From Rhodocytophaga aerolata (lineage in GTDB: Bacteria; Bacteroidota; Bacteroidia; Cytophagales; 172606-1), in NCBI RefSeq assembly GCF_030503435.1, contig NZ_JAUKPO010000015.1:1-64000 (forward strand): 64,000 bases of DNA. Reading direction: 5' to 3'. This document shows, piece by piece, positions 10,701 through 19,692 of the stretch (position 1 is the first letter of the stretch; every line of letters starts with the position of its first letter). The notes under the pieces were generated by a model, which saw nothing but the letters and a program-made list of their open reading frames with translations, did not search any database and had not been told where the DNA came from. A program made the position numbers and the translations under genes.

Positions 10701-10966
10701 CCCACTGCCAGAATGTACAAGTAAAAGTAACCAGCCCAAATCAACATTTGAATATCTCAATAAAAGATGATGGCTGTGGTTTTGAAATGAAAGGGTCGAA
10801 AAAGCATGGGTTTGGACTTGAAAACATGCGTTCCAGGGCTAAGAAAATTAATGGGTATATAGATATTGAATCCAAGCCAGGCCTGGGTACAGAAATCACT
10901 TTACGCGTGCTAATCCCGAAAAAGGGGGAGGACAAAAAAAAGATACTTTTGGACATAAGCAATTAA
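7721..10966 (+). CDS. Two-component sensor histidine kinase with Reg_prop beta-propellers and Y_Y_Y domain
   Basis: A 1081-residue membrane sensor. A signal peptide (ends ...NSVFAQ, about residue 30) is followed by roughly fourteen Reg_prop propeller repeats recognisable by repeated LWIGT/LWVGT motifs (about 60-680). A Y_Y_Y immunoglobulin-like domain follows (about 745-815), then one transmembrane helix (TLAGSILLLIAYTIHKVW). The cytoplasmic part is a HisKA_3 dimerisation domain with phospho-acceptor His876 in AMDFHDEMGNQL, and a HATPase_c domain (DDGCGFEM, GFGLENMRSRA). This is the architecture of the hybrid sensors used by Bacteroidota for polysaccharide or envelope sensing, but with the regulator on a separate gene 65 bases downstream. 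Ligand unknown. Confidence 0.95.
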   Translation: MVNSHWYIFFFSFILFCSGLTCNINSVFAQPKDIAFDHITIDKGLSSTSIYALAQTEDGFLWIGTQNGLNRYDGYSFKVFNYIPGTKTSLSNNWVKAICKDKHGHLWVGTSSGLNRFNRETEEFTTYFNHRYRKNSLADNNIWSMFVDREGTLWIGTNNGLSKYDEANDQFVNYYTNNGTIEETSSAINTIIEDNFGNLWVGTWGSGMFLFNKKTGIFTNFVAITQQQLAANQLVKVLKFDSKGLLWIGTQDNGLHCYDSTSRKYTIYKYDKNNSLSINDNSVLSIKEDSRNNLWFGTYSGGINLYNRNKKTFTRYQHDLFSPQSLQGEWITSFLEDMAGNIWVGHENGLSKFNPQGPKFLHYKHNPFEPNSIPNNNINVVFEDREGDVWFGTWGGGLSKFNLEKNTFTHFTHSPEDPSSIADNRIWGITEDSFGTLWIATSYGLDKIDKKTGRFLHFNQLKVASKINYMALSSMTVDQQDRLWIGTWGNGVYVYDIRKDTIFHLLHNEDDNNSLSNDRIKHIFVDSRQNIWISTSEGGLDKITLDAKQKPHFLHYRYDVSKTHGIGSDSPWIVYEDRKGKIWVGTEGGGLSYMEPSGNTFRRIQTKGAVTFPTSIYGILEDNAGNLWLSSNNGIIHYNPATGQVKGYDVTDGLQSNVFFYGHCKTKSGAMIFGGHNGFNLFYPVKITESNFTPKVYFDELRVFNELIEVGKTHKSANSGQKPLLSKPLYLCKEIRLSYKDYILSFGFTSLDFTSPNKNKYAYMLENFEDEWNYTDGKKRYATYTNLPPGEYFLKVKGTNSDGVWNTEANTLKIIITPPFWQTWWFKTLAGSILLLIAYTIHKVWVQVKLENLLALERVKAQEAEAIRKKVAMDFHDEMGNQLASITAIINMINIRQSKKEFYIEDLLSRLNQHAQTLFYGTKDFIWSIDPKSDKLEVILLNIKDFGEDLFDKTGISFTFQNELDNQDFIFAGGSSRHITLICKEIFTNVVKHAHCQNVQVKVTSPNQHLNISIKDDGCGFEMKGSKKHGFGLENMRSRAKKINGYIDIESKPGLGTEITLRVLIPKKGEDKKKILLDISN

Positions 10967-11031
10967 TAAAAAAACGATTAAATTTCTGTAGCTGCGTACT
11001 TATACCAAAAATAATTTGCTGATTTACCTTT

Positions 11032-11664
11032 ATGAAAAAAGAAACTGGCCTGCGAATCATTATTGTTGAAGATAATATTGTGGTAAAAGAGGCTTTCACA
11101 GTATATATTAATGATTTAAGTAACCATTCTGTGGTTAATTCTTATACAAATTGTGAAGATGCTTTAAAAAATCTGTTAGAAGACCATCCAGATATTATCT
11201 TAATGGATGTGGATCTTCCTGGGATGAATGGCATACAGGGTATAAAAGAAGCTAGAAAAGTATTACCAACGGTAAATGCCATCGTAATTACTGTACATGA
11301 TAATACCGAAACTGTATTCGAAGCTCTCTGTGCTGGTGCATCCGGGTATATTACCAAAACGTCAAATCACTTTAAAATTTTGGATGCCATAAATGAAGTT
11401 GCTGCCGGTGGAGCACCCATGAGTGGCAATATAGCAAAGATGGTTGTGGAATCGTTTAGAAAAACAACTGAATCTCCCCTAACTAGCAGAGAAACAGAGG
11501 TTTTGCATTTGATAGCCAAAGGAAAAAGTTATAAAGATATAGCAGATATCCTATTTGTACACGTTGAAACAATCAAAAGTCATATCAAAAATATATACTT
11601 TAAACTTGAGGTAAATAACAAAGCAGCAGCTATAGAAAAAGGCTTAAAAAATAAATTAATTTAG
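11032..11664 (+). CDS. LuxR/NarL-family response regulator
   Basis: A 210-residue regulator partnered with the kinase just upstream. The receiver domain (about 1-120) has the acidic pocket VEDN, phospho-acceptor Asp59 in LMDVDLPGMNG, and the conserved Thr and Lys (IVITVHD, YITKTS). The C-terminal LuxR helix-turn-helix (about 145-210) includes LTSRETEVLHLIAKGKSYKDIADILFV in shortened form: LTSRETEVL ... SYKDIA ... VETIKSHIKNIYFKL. HisKA_3 kinases normally pair with NarL-type regulators, so the pair is consistent. Target genes are unknown. Confidence 0.95.
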   Translation: MKKETGLRIIIVEDNIVVKEAFTVYINDLSNHSVVNSYTNCEDALKNLLEDHPDIILMDVDLPGMNGIQGIKEARKVLPTVNAIVITVHDNTETVFEALCAGASGYITKTSNHFKILDAINEVAAGGAPMSGNIAKMVVESFRKTTESPLTSRETEVLHLIAKGKSYKDIADILFVHVETIKSHIKNIYFKLEVNNKAAAIEKGLKNKLI

Positions 11665-11721
11665 CCAAAGCTCCCTCCTTTTGTCCAAAAATAACATTTA
11701 AAAATCCCTATTTCAGGTGAT

Positions 11722-11752
11722 TTACAAAGCTTCAACCTTATAGTATCTTTGT
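11722..11752 (+). promoter_or_regulatory. Bacteroidota-type promoter
   Basis: TTTA at 11722-11725, a 19-base spacer and TATCTTTG at 11745-11752. This matches the TTTG-N19-21-TANNTTTG consensus except for one -33 base. It points at the hypothetical gene starting at 11836 and would give a leader of about 75 bases. Confidence 0.5.
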
Positions 11753-11835
11753 ATTGTCGGAATAAAAAAAGATTTTCAACGAGTGCTTGATATCTGATTC
11801 TGCCTTTGATAAACATACCCTATAAAGTTGAAATT

Positions 11836-12333
11836 ATGATTCTCCCAAATGCTTCTAAACTAGTTATGCTCTTGTTGAATATTTATTTTAATCTGGCTAT
11901 GGTGAACCCGTACCTGAATAAAGTGGAGCTATGGAATGTAAAAATGTTAAATTCAGAAGTAGTTGGATTTCCAAGTCAAGCGGGAAATTCTCCGGAAGCT
12001 AAAATAGATTTATTGATGCAAGATTATATAAAAAGCCTAACTCAGCTAAAAAATATACAAAATGAAAAAATAGCTTCTTCCATTATGATCTCGACTCGTG
12101 AGAGTTTTCTTAAAAGAGCAACAGAAATACAGCCTCAACTTAACATCTGGCTCTCAACGGTAGATGCGAAACAAACCGCTATTTACAAAGAGCAACTATT
12201 GATAAAATCGTATTTTAAAATAATCAATGATTTAACAATGGAATGCAGTATAAAACTTAATCTTGAGCAAAATCCTGTTCTAAAAAAGAATTTTAATTCT
12301 ATGAATGATTTTATGAATGTATTGTATAAGTAA
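11836..12333 (+). CDS. Hypothetical protein with N-terminal hydrophobic segment
   Basis: About 165 residues, not recognised. The ATG at 11836 (MILPNASKLV) is preferred over an upstream TTG in the same frame, because a good Bacteroidota promoter lies upstream and the ATG puts a hydrophobic stretch (LVMLLLNIYFNLAMV) right at the N-terminus. That stretch could be a signal anchor. The rest is helical and rich in Lys, Gln and Asn, with repeated heptad-like Leu/Ile (IDLLMQDYIKSLTQLKNIQ). A bidirectional terminator follows. It might be exported or membrane-tethered. No function is proposed. Confidence 0.6.
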   Translation: MILPNASKLVMLLLNIYFNLAMVNPYLNKVELWNVKMLNSEVVGFPSQAGNSPEAKIDLLMQDYIKSLTQLKNIQNEKIASSIMISTRESFLKRATEIQPQLNIWLSTVDAKQTAIYKEQLLIKSYFKIINDLTMECSIKLNLEQNPVLKKNFNSMNDFMNVLYK

Positions 12334-12415
12334 GCAATTATTTACATTTACCAACTATTTACATTATTAATTAATATCTTATATAATATTTACGATAGCA
12401 TAATACACAAAAGTA

Positions 12416-12462
12416 AACAACAAAAAGCCTGATGAAATTTCATCAGGCTTTTTGTTGTTTAC
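12416..12462. terminator. Bidirectional hairpin terminator
   Basis: AACAACAAAAAGCCTGATGAAA pairs with its reverse complement through TTTCATCAGGCTTTTTGTTG. A perfect stem of about 20 pairs lies between convergent genes ending at 12333 and 12473. Confidence 0.92.
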
Positions 12463-12472
12463 AATATTAACT

Positions 12473-14125
12473 TTAAATATATAATTTTGAATAATATTCG
12501 TCTACCATTCGATCAGAATCGAACATAGGATAAACATCAAGCATGCTGTTCTTCACCAGTTGCTTCCATCTGTCCGGCTTATTATAATACGTTGGCAGAA
12601 TTTCATTTTCTAAGATATACATCATGCTGTAAAAATCCTCATTATCCTGCTGATCAATCGGCTGCGTAGGATCAGTAGTTGGAATGACAAAAGCATTTTC
12701 ACCATGACGGGCGAACTCAATAACCCATCCATCACTAATAGAAAAATTAATTGCCCCATTCATGGCAGCTGTCATCCCACTTGTTCCGGAGGCTTCTCTT
12801 GGCCGGCGTGGAGTATTCAACCATATATCCGCACCTTTTTTAAGTAGGGCTGATAAGGCAAGTTCATAACCAACTAATACTGCGCAATTCTTTACTTTTC
12901 TGTTGGATGTAACCAAATGGTTGAACACACTTACCGCGTTGGCATCGAGGGGATAGGGTTTTCCTGCCCATATAATTTGTACAGGTCGGTCTTTGTTAGA
13001 GATTAATCTGTTAAACCGCATGATATCTCTCTTAATAAGGTCTGGGCGCTTGTATTCAGCAAACCTTCTTGCCCAGACAATGGTCAATACTTCCGGATCA
13101 AATATTTTTCCTGTCTGATCACCAACATAGTTCAGTAGGCGTTTTTTCAGGTGCATTTTTCTGTCGAACAACCTTGCATCGTCTCCTTCAGCCAACGATT
13201 TATCCAAAATTCCATCTGCCCAATATTTTTTATTTTGCGCATTGGTTATAGCTATAATAGGACATACTCCTTGTTGATCGGCCCACATATCGCGGGAAAC
13301 TTCGCCATGCAGTTGAGATACACCATTTGCTCGCCGGGAAAGACGTAAACCTACTAGAGTATGGCTGAACATTTCCTCTTCAACCATGGTAATTTTTCTT
13401 ACTTCTTCCAGAGGAATAGAACTAAAAAAGCCCATATTATCCAGCATTTGAATAGGATGTTCTTCATTTCCGGCTTTCTCTGGCGTGTGCGTAGTAAAAC
13501 GTACTCTATTTTTTACTTCCTCAACATCACGATTGAACTGGGTGTATAAATGAAAAGCCAGGGGTAAAGCATGACCTTCATTCATATGATAAATATCTGC
13601 CCCACCTAAGGCATCCACTACTTTCGCCCCGCCTATGCCCAGAACAATACTTTGTGCGATACGGGTGTAGGTGTTATTATCGTAGAGCTTGTGAGTGATT
13701 GTCTGTGCCAGGTGGTCGTTTTCTGCAATATCAGTTGTCAACAGATACATAGGTACTGTACCAAATACCTCAGGACGCAGGTAGTAAGCTTTTACATAAA
13801 TCTGGTGCTTGTTTACATATACAGGTACAATAATTCCCGGATCTTCTAAAAAATTATAAAACTTTTCAGCAAACAACACATTCATTGTATTGTCACTATT
13901 CCTGGTCTGATCATAATATCCATACTTCCACAGTATGCCGATACCGAACAGATTTTGCTTTGTATCATAGGCGCTTCGCATATGTGAACCTGCCAAAAAT
14001 CCCAGGCCTCCGGAATAAATTTTAAGTGCCGGATGAATGGCAAATTCCATACTAAAATAAGCTACCCGTTTCTTATAGGAGGGGTTATATTCGTAGGGAT
14101 GTCGTAATGTATGTGGTTGACTCAT
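12473..14125 (-). CDS. Alpha-glucan phosphorylase-like protein (GT35-related)
   Basis: A 550-residue member of the short alpha-glucan phosphorylase group, which phosphorolyses storage glucans to glucose-1-phosphate. The N-terminal block RVAYFSMEFAIHP ... IYSGGLGFLAGSH (about 20-50) and WARRFAEYKRPDL fit the family. The key C-terminal block reads EASGTSGMTAAMNGA (around 12745-12790 in the window), where classical phosphorylases have EASGTGNMK with the PLP-binding Lys. Here that position is Thr (codon ACA). The protein may therefore not bind PLP in the usual way, or may be a lineage variant with another activity. It is monocistronic. Family assignment is firm; phosphorylase activity is not. Confidence 0.85.
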   Translation of the reverse strand: MSQPHTLRHPYEYNPSYKKRVAYFSMEFAIHPALKIYSGGLGFLAGSHMRSAYDTKQNLFGIGILWKYGYYDQTRNSDNTMNVLFAEKFYNFLEDPGIIVPVYVNKHQIYVKAYYLRPEVFGTVPMYLLTTDIAENDHLAQTITHKLYDNNTYTRIAQSIVLGIGGAKVVDALGGADIYHMNEGHALPLAFHLYTQFNRDVEEVKNRVRFTTHTPEKAGNEEHPIQMLDNMGFFSSIPLEEVRKITMVEEEMFSHTLVGLRLSRRANGVSQLHGEVSRDMWADQQGVCPIIAITNAQNKKYWADGILDKSLAEGDDARLFDRKMHLKKRLLNYVGDQTGKIFDPEVLTIVWARRFAEYKRPDLIKRDIMRFNRLISNKDRPVQIIWAGKPYPLDANAVSVFNHLVTSNRKVKNCAVLVGYELALSALLKKGADIWLNTPRRPREASGTSGMTAAMNGAINFSISDGWVIEFARHGENAFVIPTTDPTQPIDQQDNEDFYSMMYILENEILPTYYNKPDRWKQLVKNSMLDVYPMFDSDRMVDEYYSKLYI

Positions 14126-14599
14126 TGAAAAATAACGTTAGTTTGTTCCAAATATATAGTATTTTTTTTAAAACTGTTTTTTTTTATTAGCGGTTGGTGT
14201 TTTCCTTTAAAGTATGATATAAATTAATAAAACAGTTGTATTGCTAGTATGGCTATAAGCTAAGCAGACAGTAGTTAAGAAAATCTGCGGTTACCTTTCC
14301 TTACATTGAAATTAAAGTAACTTTCAGAGTATGAGGGCATAAACCAATTATTTGATATAATTTTGCGCTACAATATCTGTTTTTGTAGGTGATTTATTAC
14401 AGATGCAATTTTATGCATCAATAACCTAATTTTCTCTTTTAATTAGGTTATTTGATTCTAATGGGCAGGAATTAGCTTGTTATATTTACAGATCAAATTG
14501 CATTTTACCAATACAGCGATTGCAGTATGTTTGTCCTTTTAAGGAAACTTTAGTTTTTGGCATGACGTTTTCAGAATATATTTTTTCGCCCATGATAGT
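14126..14599. other. Divergent intergenic region
   Basis: About 470 AT-rich bases between the phosphorylase-like gene and the CAP gene. It holds a 12-base inverted repeat, AATAACCTAATT (14420-14431) and AATTAGGTTATT (14441-14452), which could be a weak hairpin or an operator. No ORF worth calling. Confidence 0.45.
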
Positions 14600-15307
14600 A
14601 TGAAAAGCATTAAATTAACATGTATATTCCTTATTTTTTTTACAGTCATCTTAGCATCATTTGTCGAGTTGAAGAATACACAATTTCCGGATTCACAATA
14701 CGCCCAGTATTCCTATGAAAGTTTTGCTAAGCTACCAGCTGCCAATGAAGAAATTGATATAGCTGCTATAGATTATGATTTGCTCAATGCTTCCATCTTT
14801 TATGCTACTAATAAACAAAGAAAAAAGTTTAACAAACCGGTTTTCACCTTCTATCCCCTATTGCGGGATGCAGCCGTTGTACAATCTTCCCAAATGGTTA
14901 AGTTTAATTTCTTTGATCATGTGAATGAGAAAAACGCAAAACTTAAAACTCTAAAAGATAGACTGGAAAGTGTGGGAGGTTCTGGCAACTATGTTGCCGC
15001 AGGAGAGAATATTTCTGAGTATTTCTTAATGGACTATCAGCCAAAAGAATATTTCCGGGTTGAAAAAGTAGGCAACAGAAATGTTTATTATAATAGTAAG
15101 ACTAATAAACAAATTAAACCTCATACGTATCGTACCTTTGGAGAAGCAATAGTTGAAGATTGGATGACTTCCCCTGGCCATCGAGCAAATATCCTGGATG
15201 ACCGGTTTACGCATCTTGGTTGTGGCACATTATATAGTACCAAGCCCAATGAATTTCCAAAAGCTAAAGCCACGCAGGTTTTTGGTAAACTAAGACCGAG
15301 CAAGTAA
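14600..15307 (+). CDS. Secreted CAP-domain (SCP/PR1-like) protein
   Basis: A 235-residue exported protein. The N-terminal hydrophobic segment (LTCIFLIFFTVILASF) is a signal peptide or anchor. The CAP domain shows YATNKQRKKFNKPVF (about 74-88), the FNFFDHVN His motif (about 112-119), the AAGENISEYF motif and VEDWMTSPGHRANILDDRFTHLG split as EDWMTSPGHRANIL and HLGCGTLY. These are the conserved His/Glu/His residues of bacterial CAP proteins (CAP1-CAP4 motifs). Bacterial CAP proteins are extracytoplasmic with mostly unknown activity. Transcribed alone, and it ends in a strong terminator shared with leuS. Confidence 0.9.
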   Translation: MKSIKLTCIFLIFFTVILASFVELKNTQFPDSQYAQYSYESFAKLPAANEEIDIAAIDYDLLNASIFYATNKQRKKFNKPVFTFYPLLRDAAVVQSSQMVKFNFFDHVNEKNAKLKTLKDRLESVGGSGNYVAAGENISEYFLMDYQPKEYFRVEKVGNRNVYYNSKTNKQIKPHTYRTFGEAIVEDWMTSPGHRANILDDRFTHLGCGTLYSTKPNEFPKAKATQVFGKLRPSK

Positions 15308-15350
15308 AAACAACAAAGGGCCGTAAACTCACGGCCCTTTGTTGTTTTTA
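15303..15350. terminator. Bidirectional hairpin terminator
   Basis: AAAAACAACAAAGGGCCGT and ACGGCCCTTTGTTGTTTTT form a perfect stem of 19 pairs with a six-base loop between the convergent CAP and leuS genes. Confidence 0.95.
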
Positions 15351-15365
15351 CTTCATCTTCGTATG

Positions 15366-18300
15366 TTATATCACTACGTTGACAATTTTCTTTGGCACAA
15401 CAATAATTTTCTTAGGTGCTTTACCATCCAGCCATTTTTGGACCTGCTCAGAAGATAAAACGGTCTTTTCAATATCTGAAGGCGTTGTATCCAAAGAGAA
15501 AGACATTTTAGCCCGTAATTTTCCATTCACTGAAATTGGATATTCAAACACATCTTCCACCAGATATTCGGCATTAAAGGCCGGATAGGCGGCTTTAAAA
15601 ATGCTTTCATTCTGACCAAGTATATGCCATAATTCTTCTGCTATATGAGGAGCATACGGCGCAAGTACGATTACCAGATCTTGTAAGATGGATCTTTTAT
15701 TGCATTTTAGTGCCGAAAGTTCATTCACACAGATCATAAAGGTACTTACAGAGGTATTAAATGAAAACCGGTTAATGTCTTCCTCCACTTTTTTTATGGT
15801 TTTGTGCAGAGACTTAAGCTCTTCTTTCGTAGGTAAATCATCGGATAATTTAATATTACCTGCTTCATCATGGAACAAACGCCACAACTTTTTCAGAAAA
15901 TTATGCACTCCGCTAATGCCATTCGTATTCCAGGGTTTAGATTGCTCCAGCGGCCCTAAAAACATTTCATATAACCGCAAGGTATCTGCACCATATTTTT
16001 CCACCACATCATCAGGGTTTACCACATTGCCAAACCGTTTCGACATTTTTTCTACTTCAGCTCCGCATATGTATTTCCCATCTTCCAGCAAGAAAGTAGC
16101 TTCTGCAAAATCCGGCCGCTGTTTCCGTAAAGCATCTATGTCTAAAATATCATTTTCAACAATATTTACATCTACATGCAAGGGGGTTACCGGTGTAGAG
16201 CGAATTAGATTTTTGGAAACGAATAATGAACCGATAGCTATCTTTTCTTCGAAAGCAGGACTTGCGATTTTACCTTGCAACGCATCTTTAATTTTCTCTA
16301 CAACACTATCCGTGTGAAGAATCGCTTCTTCATGCGACACAAGCAACATGTGATAATTGCTTTGTTTTAAGTATTGATTATTAGCTTCATAAAACTCTTT
16401 CAGCAATTTATGAGGCTTTATTTCTATCACCAGTCTTTTAGCAACAGACAAGAAATCGAATTTATGTTTACCATCGGAACATTTCTGGGTAAACTCCTCC
16501 CCTAGCTGTTTGTCCTTGATTTTTTCCCAAATCAATTCCTCCGCATACCCTTCCAGATCATTTAACCGGTAAACGAAATTGGAACGGCCTTGTATCATGC
16601 CCTGATTAATGAGTTTTTTGAAAGGTTCCTGAACGGTTACATAGCCCAGGTCATAGAGGAATTTAGTCCAGAAACGTGAATACAACAAATGCCCGGTGGC
16701 ATGTTCAGACCCTCCAATATATAAATCTACATTTTCCCAATAAGCCTGTGCTTCTTTGCTACAAAATGCATCCGGGTTGTGAGCATCCATATACCGGAAA
16801 AAATACCAGCTTGAACCCGCCCATCCTGGCATTGTACTCAGTTCGTATTCGTACCTGCCTTGATACTTCCAGTTAGCTGCACGTCCTAAAGGGGGTTCAC
16901 CCGTTTCAGTGGGTAAATAGGCATCTATTTCAGGCAATACTAAAGGAAGGTCTTGTTCACTGATCAGATAGGGCATGTGAGTGGCTTCATCACCTGTAAC
17001 CGGCTTAAAATATACAGGTACAGGTTCTCCCCAATACCGCTGGCGGCTGAAAATGGCATCCCGCATCCGGTAATTGATCTTGCCTTTGCCTACGCCTATT
17101 TCTTCCAGTTTTTTTATGGCAGCAGGCAGCGCTTCGTATACTGGCAATCCGTTCAAGAAATCTGAATTAATCATCGTGCCTGCTTTGGGATCAAAATTCT
17201 CAGACAAAATATCACTGTGCTCGCCTTCCATTACCGGAATAATGGGAAGATGGAAATGTGTAGCAAACCGATAATCGCGTTCATCGTTGGAAGGTACGCC
17301 CATGACGGCTCCTGTTCCATAACCGGCTAACACATAATCTGCCGTCCATATAGGAATCTGTACTTGGTTAATTGGATTAACTGCATAGGCTCCTGTAAAC
17401 ACGCCAGATACTCTTTTTACATCTGTCATACGATCGCGTTCTGATCGGTTGCGGGCCTCGTTTACATATGTATCAACAATGGATTTTTGTTCAGGCGTAG
17501 TTAATGCAGCCACTAGATCTGACTCTGGGGCAATTACTAAAAAGCTTACTCCAAAAATAGTATCAGGCCTGGTAGTGAATACTTTGATAGAAATATCATG
17601 GTTTACAACAGTAAAATCTACTTCTGCTCCAAGCGATTTGCCAATCCAGTTGCGTTGCATTTCTTTTAATGGATCCGGCCAGTCAATCTCATCTAACCCC
17701 TGCAACAATCGCTCTGCATAGGCAGAAATTCGCATACTCCATTGTTGCATTTTTTTTCGTACCACCGGATATCCCCCTCTTTCCGAAAGACCATCTTTCA
17801 CTTCTTCATTTGCCAACACGGTACCTAGCTGCGGACACCAGTTTACAACAGTATCAGCTAAATAAGTCAGGCGGTATTTCAGCAGAACTTCTAATTTTTG
17901 TATTTCAGAGTAGGAATGCCATTCTACAGATGTAAATGAATGAGTATCTTCATCACATACCGCATTTACATCTGTATTGCCCGATTTTTCAAATGTCTTG
18001 ATTAATATCTCTATTGATTCTGCTTTATCCAAATCCTTATTGTACCAGTAATTAAACAAGTGCATAAAGATCCATTGGGTCCATTTGTAGTAATCCGGAG
18101 ATGAAGTACGTACTTCTTTACTCCAATCGTAAGCAAATCCAATATTTTTTAACTGCGCTATATACCGGCTAATGTTTTGCTCTGTTGTGATGGCAGGGTG
18201 TTGTCCCGTCTGAATAGCATATTGTTCTGCTGGCAGGCCGAAAGAATCGAATCCCATTGGGTGAAGTACATTATAACCGGCAAGCCATTTGTAGCGGGCT

Positions 18301-18485
18301 ACAATATCGGATGCTATGTAACCAAGTGGATGCCCCACATGTAAGCCTGCTCCGGATGGGTACGGAAACATATCCAACACGTAATATTTTGGTTTATCAG
18401 GTATAACCTCTGCCTGATATACCTTTGTTTCTTCCCAAAATTGCTGCCATTTTTTCTCGATTTCTCTGAAATTGTACTGACCCAT
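15366..18485 (-). CDS. leuS: Leucyl-tRNA synthetase with an extra nuclease-like insertion
   Basis: Charges tRNA-Leu with leucine in the cytoplasm. The HIGH-like motif HVGH is near residue 50 and the editing domain follows (TTRPDTIFG region, [15 protein letters not shown]). The class I signature [11 protein letters not shown] has Arg where KMSKS has its last Ser. At 1039 residues it is about 110 longer than expected for Bacteroidota LeuRS. The excess is an insertion at residues ~642-751 (window ~16233-16562), between RSNFVYRLN and SLFVSKNL, just before the conserved [13 protein letters not shown]. The insertion contains D677-x10-E688-I-K690 ([17 protein letters not shown]), which resembles a PD-(D/E)XK nuclease core. 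All standard motifs are intact, so synthetase function is likely. The role of the insertion is unknown. Confidence 0.97.
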   Translation of the reverse strand: MGQYNFREIEKKWQQFWEETKVYQAEVIPDKPKYYVLDMFPYPSGAGLHVGHPLGYIASDIVARYKWLAGYNVLHPMGFDSFGLPAEQYAIQTGQHPAITTEQNISRYIAQLKNIGFAYDWSKEVRTSSPDYYKWTQWIFMHLFNYWYNKDLDKAESIEILIKTFEKSGNTDVNAVCDEDTHSFTSVEWHSYSEIQKLEVLLKYRLTYLADTVVNWCPQLGTVLANEEVKDGLSERGGYPVVRKKMQQWSMRISAYAERLLQGLDEIDWPDPLKEMQRNWIGKSLGAEVDFTVVNHDISIKVFTTRPDTIFGVSFLVIAPESDLVAALTTPEQKSIVDTYVNEARNRSERDRMTDVKRVSGVFTGAYAVNPINQVQIPIWTADYVLAGYGTGAVMGVPSNDERDYRFATHFHLPIIPVMEGEHSDILSENFDPKAGTMINSDFLNGLPVYEALPAAIKKLEEIGVGKGKINYRMRDAIFSRQRYWGEPVPVYFKPVTGDEATHMPYLISEQDLPLVLPEIDAYLPTETGEPPLGRAANWKYQGRYEYELSTMPGWAGSSWYFFRYMDAHNPDAFCSKEAQAYWENVDLYIGGSEHATGHLLYSRFWTKFLYDLGYVTVQEPFKKLINQGMIQGRSNFVYRLNDLEGYAEELIWEKIKDKQLGEEFTQKCSDGKHKFDFLSVAKRLVIEIKPHKLLKEFYEANNQYLKQSNYHMLLVSHEEAILHTDSVVEKIKDALQGKIASPAFEEKIAIGSLFVSKNLIRSTPVTPLHVDVNIVENDILDIDALRKQRPDFAEATFLLEDGKYICGAEVEKMSKRFGNVVNPDDVVEKYGADTLRLYEMFLGPLEQSKPWNTNGISGVHNFLKKLWRLFHDEAGNIKLSDDLPTKEELKSLHKTIKKVEEDINRFSFNTSVSTFMICVNELSALKCNKRSILQDLVIVLAPYAPHIAEELWHILGQNESIFKAAYPAFNAEYLVEDVFEYPISVNGKLRAKMSFSLDTTPSDIEKTVLSSEQVQKWLDGKAPKKIIVVPKKIVNVVI

Positions 18486-18659
18486 ACGAAGCTATTTTTC
18501 TCTTATACTGGATGATGAATGCTGTAGAATAAACCTAATAATTCTGCAAAGGTAATAAATTTGTGGTATTGTTTGACCACCTATTCATATCCCAAATGAG
18601 CAATAGATTCTACCGGTTGCCCTGAGTAAGTTTGGCCCATTATATTACCCTCATCGATT

Positions 18660-19367
18660 TCAGATAGCTGGTATTCTTGGAATAATTGTTAACTCCGGCC
18701 ACTTAGTGGACAGCAAATCGGCTAGCAGACTCAGGCCAAAAAGTTCGCTCCGCTTATGTCCGACCGCTACTATGCTCATGCTTGTAGCCAAGGCTGCACG
18801 TCTAGCAGGTTCTCTGAATTGGCCGGTACAATATAGTTCTACCCCTTGGTTGGCTGCATTTTCTATCAATTGTGCGGTCATGGCGCCAACAAAAGCTACC
18901 TTGTGTATAGTCTTTCCGGTGAGTTGAAAGGAACTTTCTAAACCTTGAAATAACTCATCAAGAATTTTGCAAAAGGCTGCATCCATTTGTACAGGGATAG
19001 TGCCAGACATTCCTACCGGTCTCCCCTCCTTTGTACCTAATACCTTTATGTCCGTCAGTTTTAGCCTGTTGGCAAGAATTCTATTAAACCCTACTGTTAA
19101 TTGTTCATCGAAAGGTAAATGCGAGGAAAAGAATGTGATATCATCAGGAACAGGATATGTAGCTAATTTCCAAGGCCTATGCAAAAACACGGCATCCATT
19201 GCTTCTTGTTTAATCCATTCTGCCAGATATGAATCTGGCTCCAATGCTAAGCCTAGCCGTTTGATTGGCCTTGGGGATTCTTTCCATATAGCAGGTATTT
19301 CCTCTGGATACAAATGCCTGGAGAGCACACTATCCAGGAAGGTAGCAATTTCTATACAAGTGAGCAT
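18660..19367 (-). CDS. Nif3-like dinuclear metal centre protein
   Basis: A 235-residue cytoplasmic protein of the Nif3/YbgI/DUF34 family, whose members bind two metal ions and are loosely linked to GTP cyclohydrolase-like folds. The signature residues are DAVFLHRPWK (about 58-67, equivalent to the family HHP metal ligands) and VAVGHKRSELFGLSLLADLL near the C-terminus (about 200-220, the GH-x-x-SE motif). One family His seems changed: HRP rather than HHP. It lies upstream of leuS on the same strand with a 174-base gap. Molecular function is unproven for the family. Confidence 0.82.
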   Translation of the reverse strand: MLTCIEIATFLDSVLSRHLYPEEIPAIWKESPRPIKRLGLALEPDSYLAEWIKQEAMDAVFLHRPWKLATYPVPDDITFFSSHLPFDEQLTVGFNRILANRLKLTDIKVLGTKEGRPVGMSGTIPVQMDAAFCKILDELFQGLESSFQLTGKTIHKVAFVGAMTAQLIENAANQGVELYCTGQFREPARRAALATSMSIVAVGHKRSELFGLSLLADLLSTKWPELTIIPRIPAI

Positions 19368-19493
19368 ATGGGAATTTAACCATGAAATAAGATCTTCAAC
19401 TATTTTAAGAATAGCATTAGCGGTCTATTTGTTTTTATTTTTTTGATTTGTAAGTTTGTAAACCTTATAAATACCTAGGTATTTCTATCCTCA

Positions 19494-19577
19494 GGCCACG
19501 TGGTGAAACTGGTAGACACGCCATCTTGAGGGGGTGGTGCCTTCACTGGCATGGGAGTTCGAGTCTCCCCGTGGTCA
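19494..19577 (+). tRNA. tRNA-Leu(GAG)
   Basis: The acceptor arms GGCCACG and CGTGGTC pair over seven positions with one G-U. D-arm GTGAAACTGGTAGACAC, anticodon stem CCATC/GGTGG around loop TTGAGGG gives anticodon GAG. A long variable arm (class II) and T-arm GGGAG-TTCGAGT-CTCCC follow. Discriminator base is A and CCA is not encoded (CAT follows). A hairpin terminator begins 14 bases downstream. Confidence 0.95.
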
Positions 19578-19590
19578 CATAAATTAGCTT

Positions 19591-19627
19591 AAAAAGCCTT
19601 TAATTTAAACAATTAGGGGCTTTTTTC
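19591..19627 (+). terminator. Hairpin terminator after tRNA-Leu
   Basis: AAAAAGCC and GGCTTTTTT form a stem with a partly paired AATT/AATT interior and a T-run, directly after the tRNA. Confidence 0.75.
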
Positions 19628-19630
19628 TTA

Positions 19631-19653
19631 ATAGGGCAAGTTATAGGGCAAGT
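19631..19653. repeat. Direct repeat pair flanking the tRNA 3' side
   Basis: ATAGGGCAAGT occurs at 19631-19641 and again at 19643-19653, in 12-base register. Placed between a tRNA terminator and an orphan accessory gene, it could be a remnant of an integrase-binding or attachment region. That reading is inferred; no integrase gene or second tRNA fragment is visible. Confidence 0.5.
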
Positions 19654-19692
19654 GTATAGACTTTCATTTAAACAACCTTAAATTAATCAAGT

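Noticed and set aside
15366-18485. Intein or self-splicing element in leuS
   Set aside because: The junction residues lack the Cys/Ser and HN/Cys splice motifs of inteins, and the insertion is only ~110 residues with no LAGLIDADG or HNH block. A domain insertion is the better reading.
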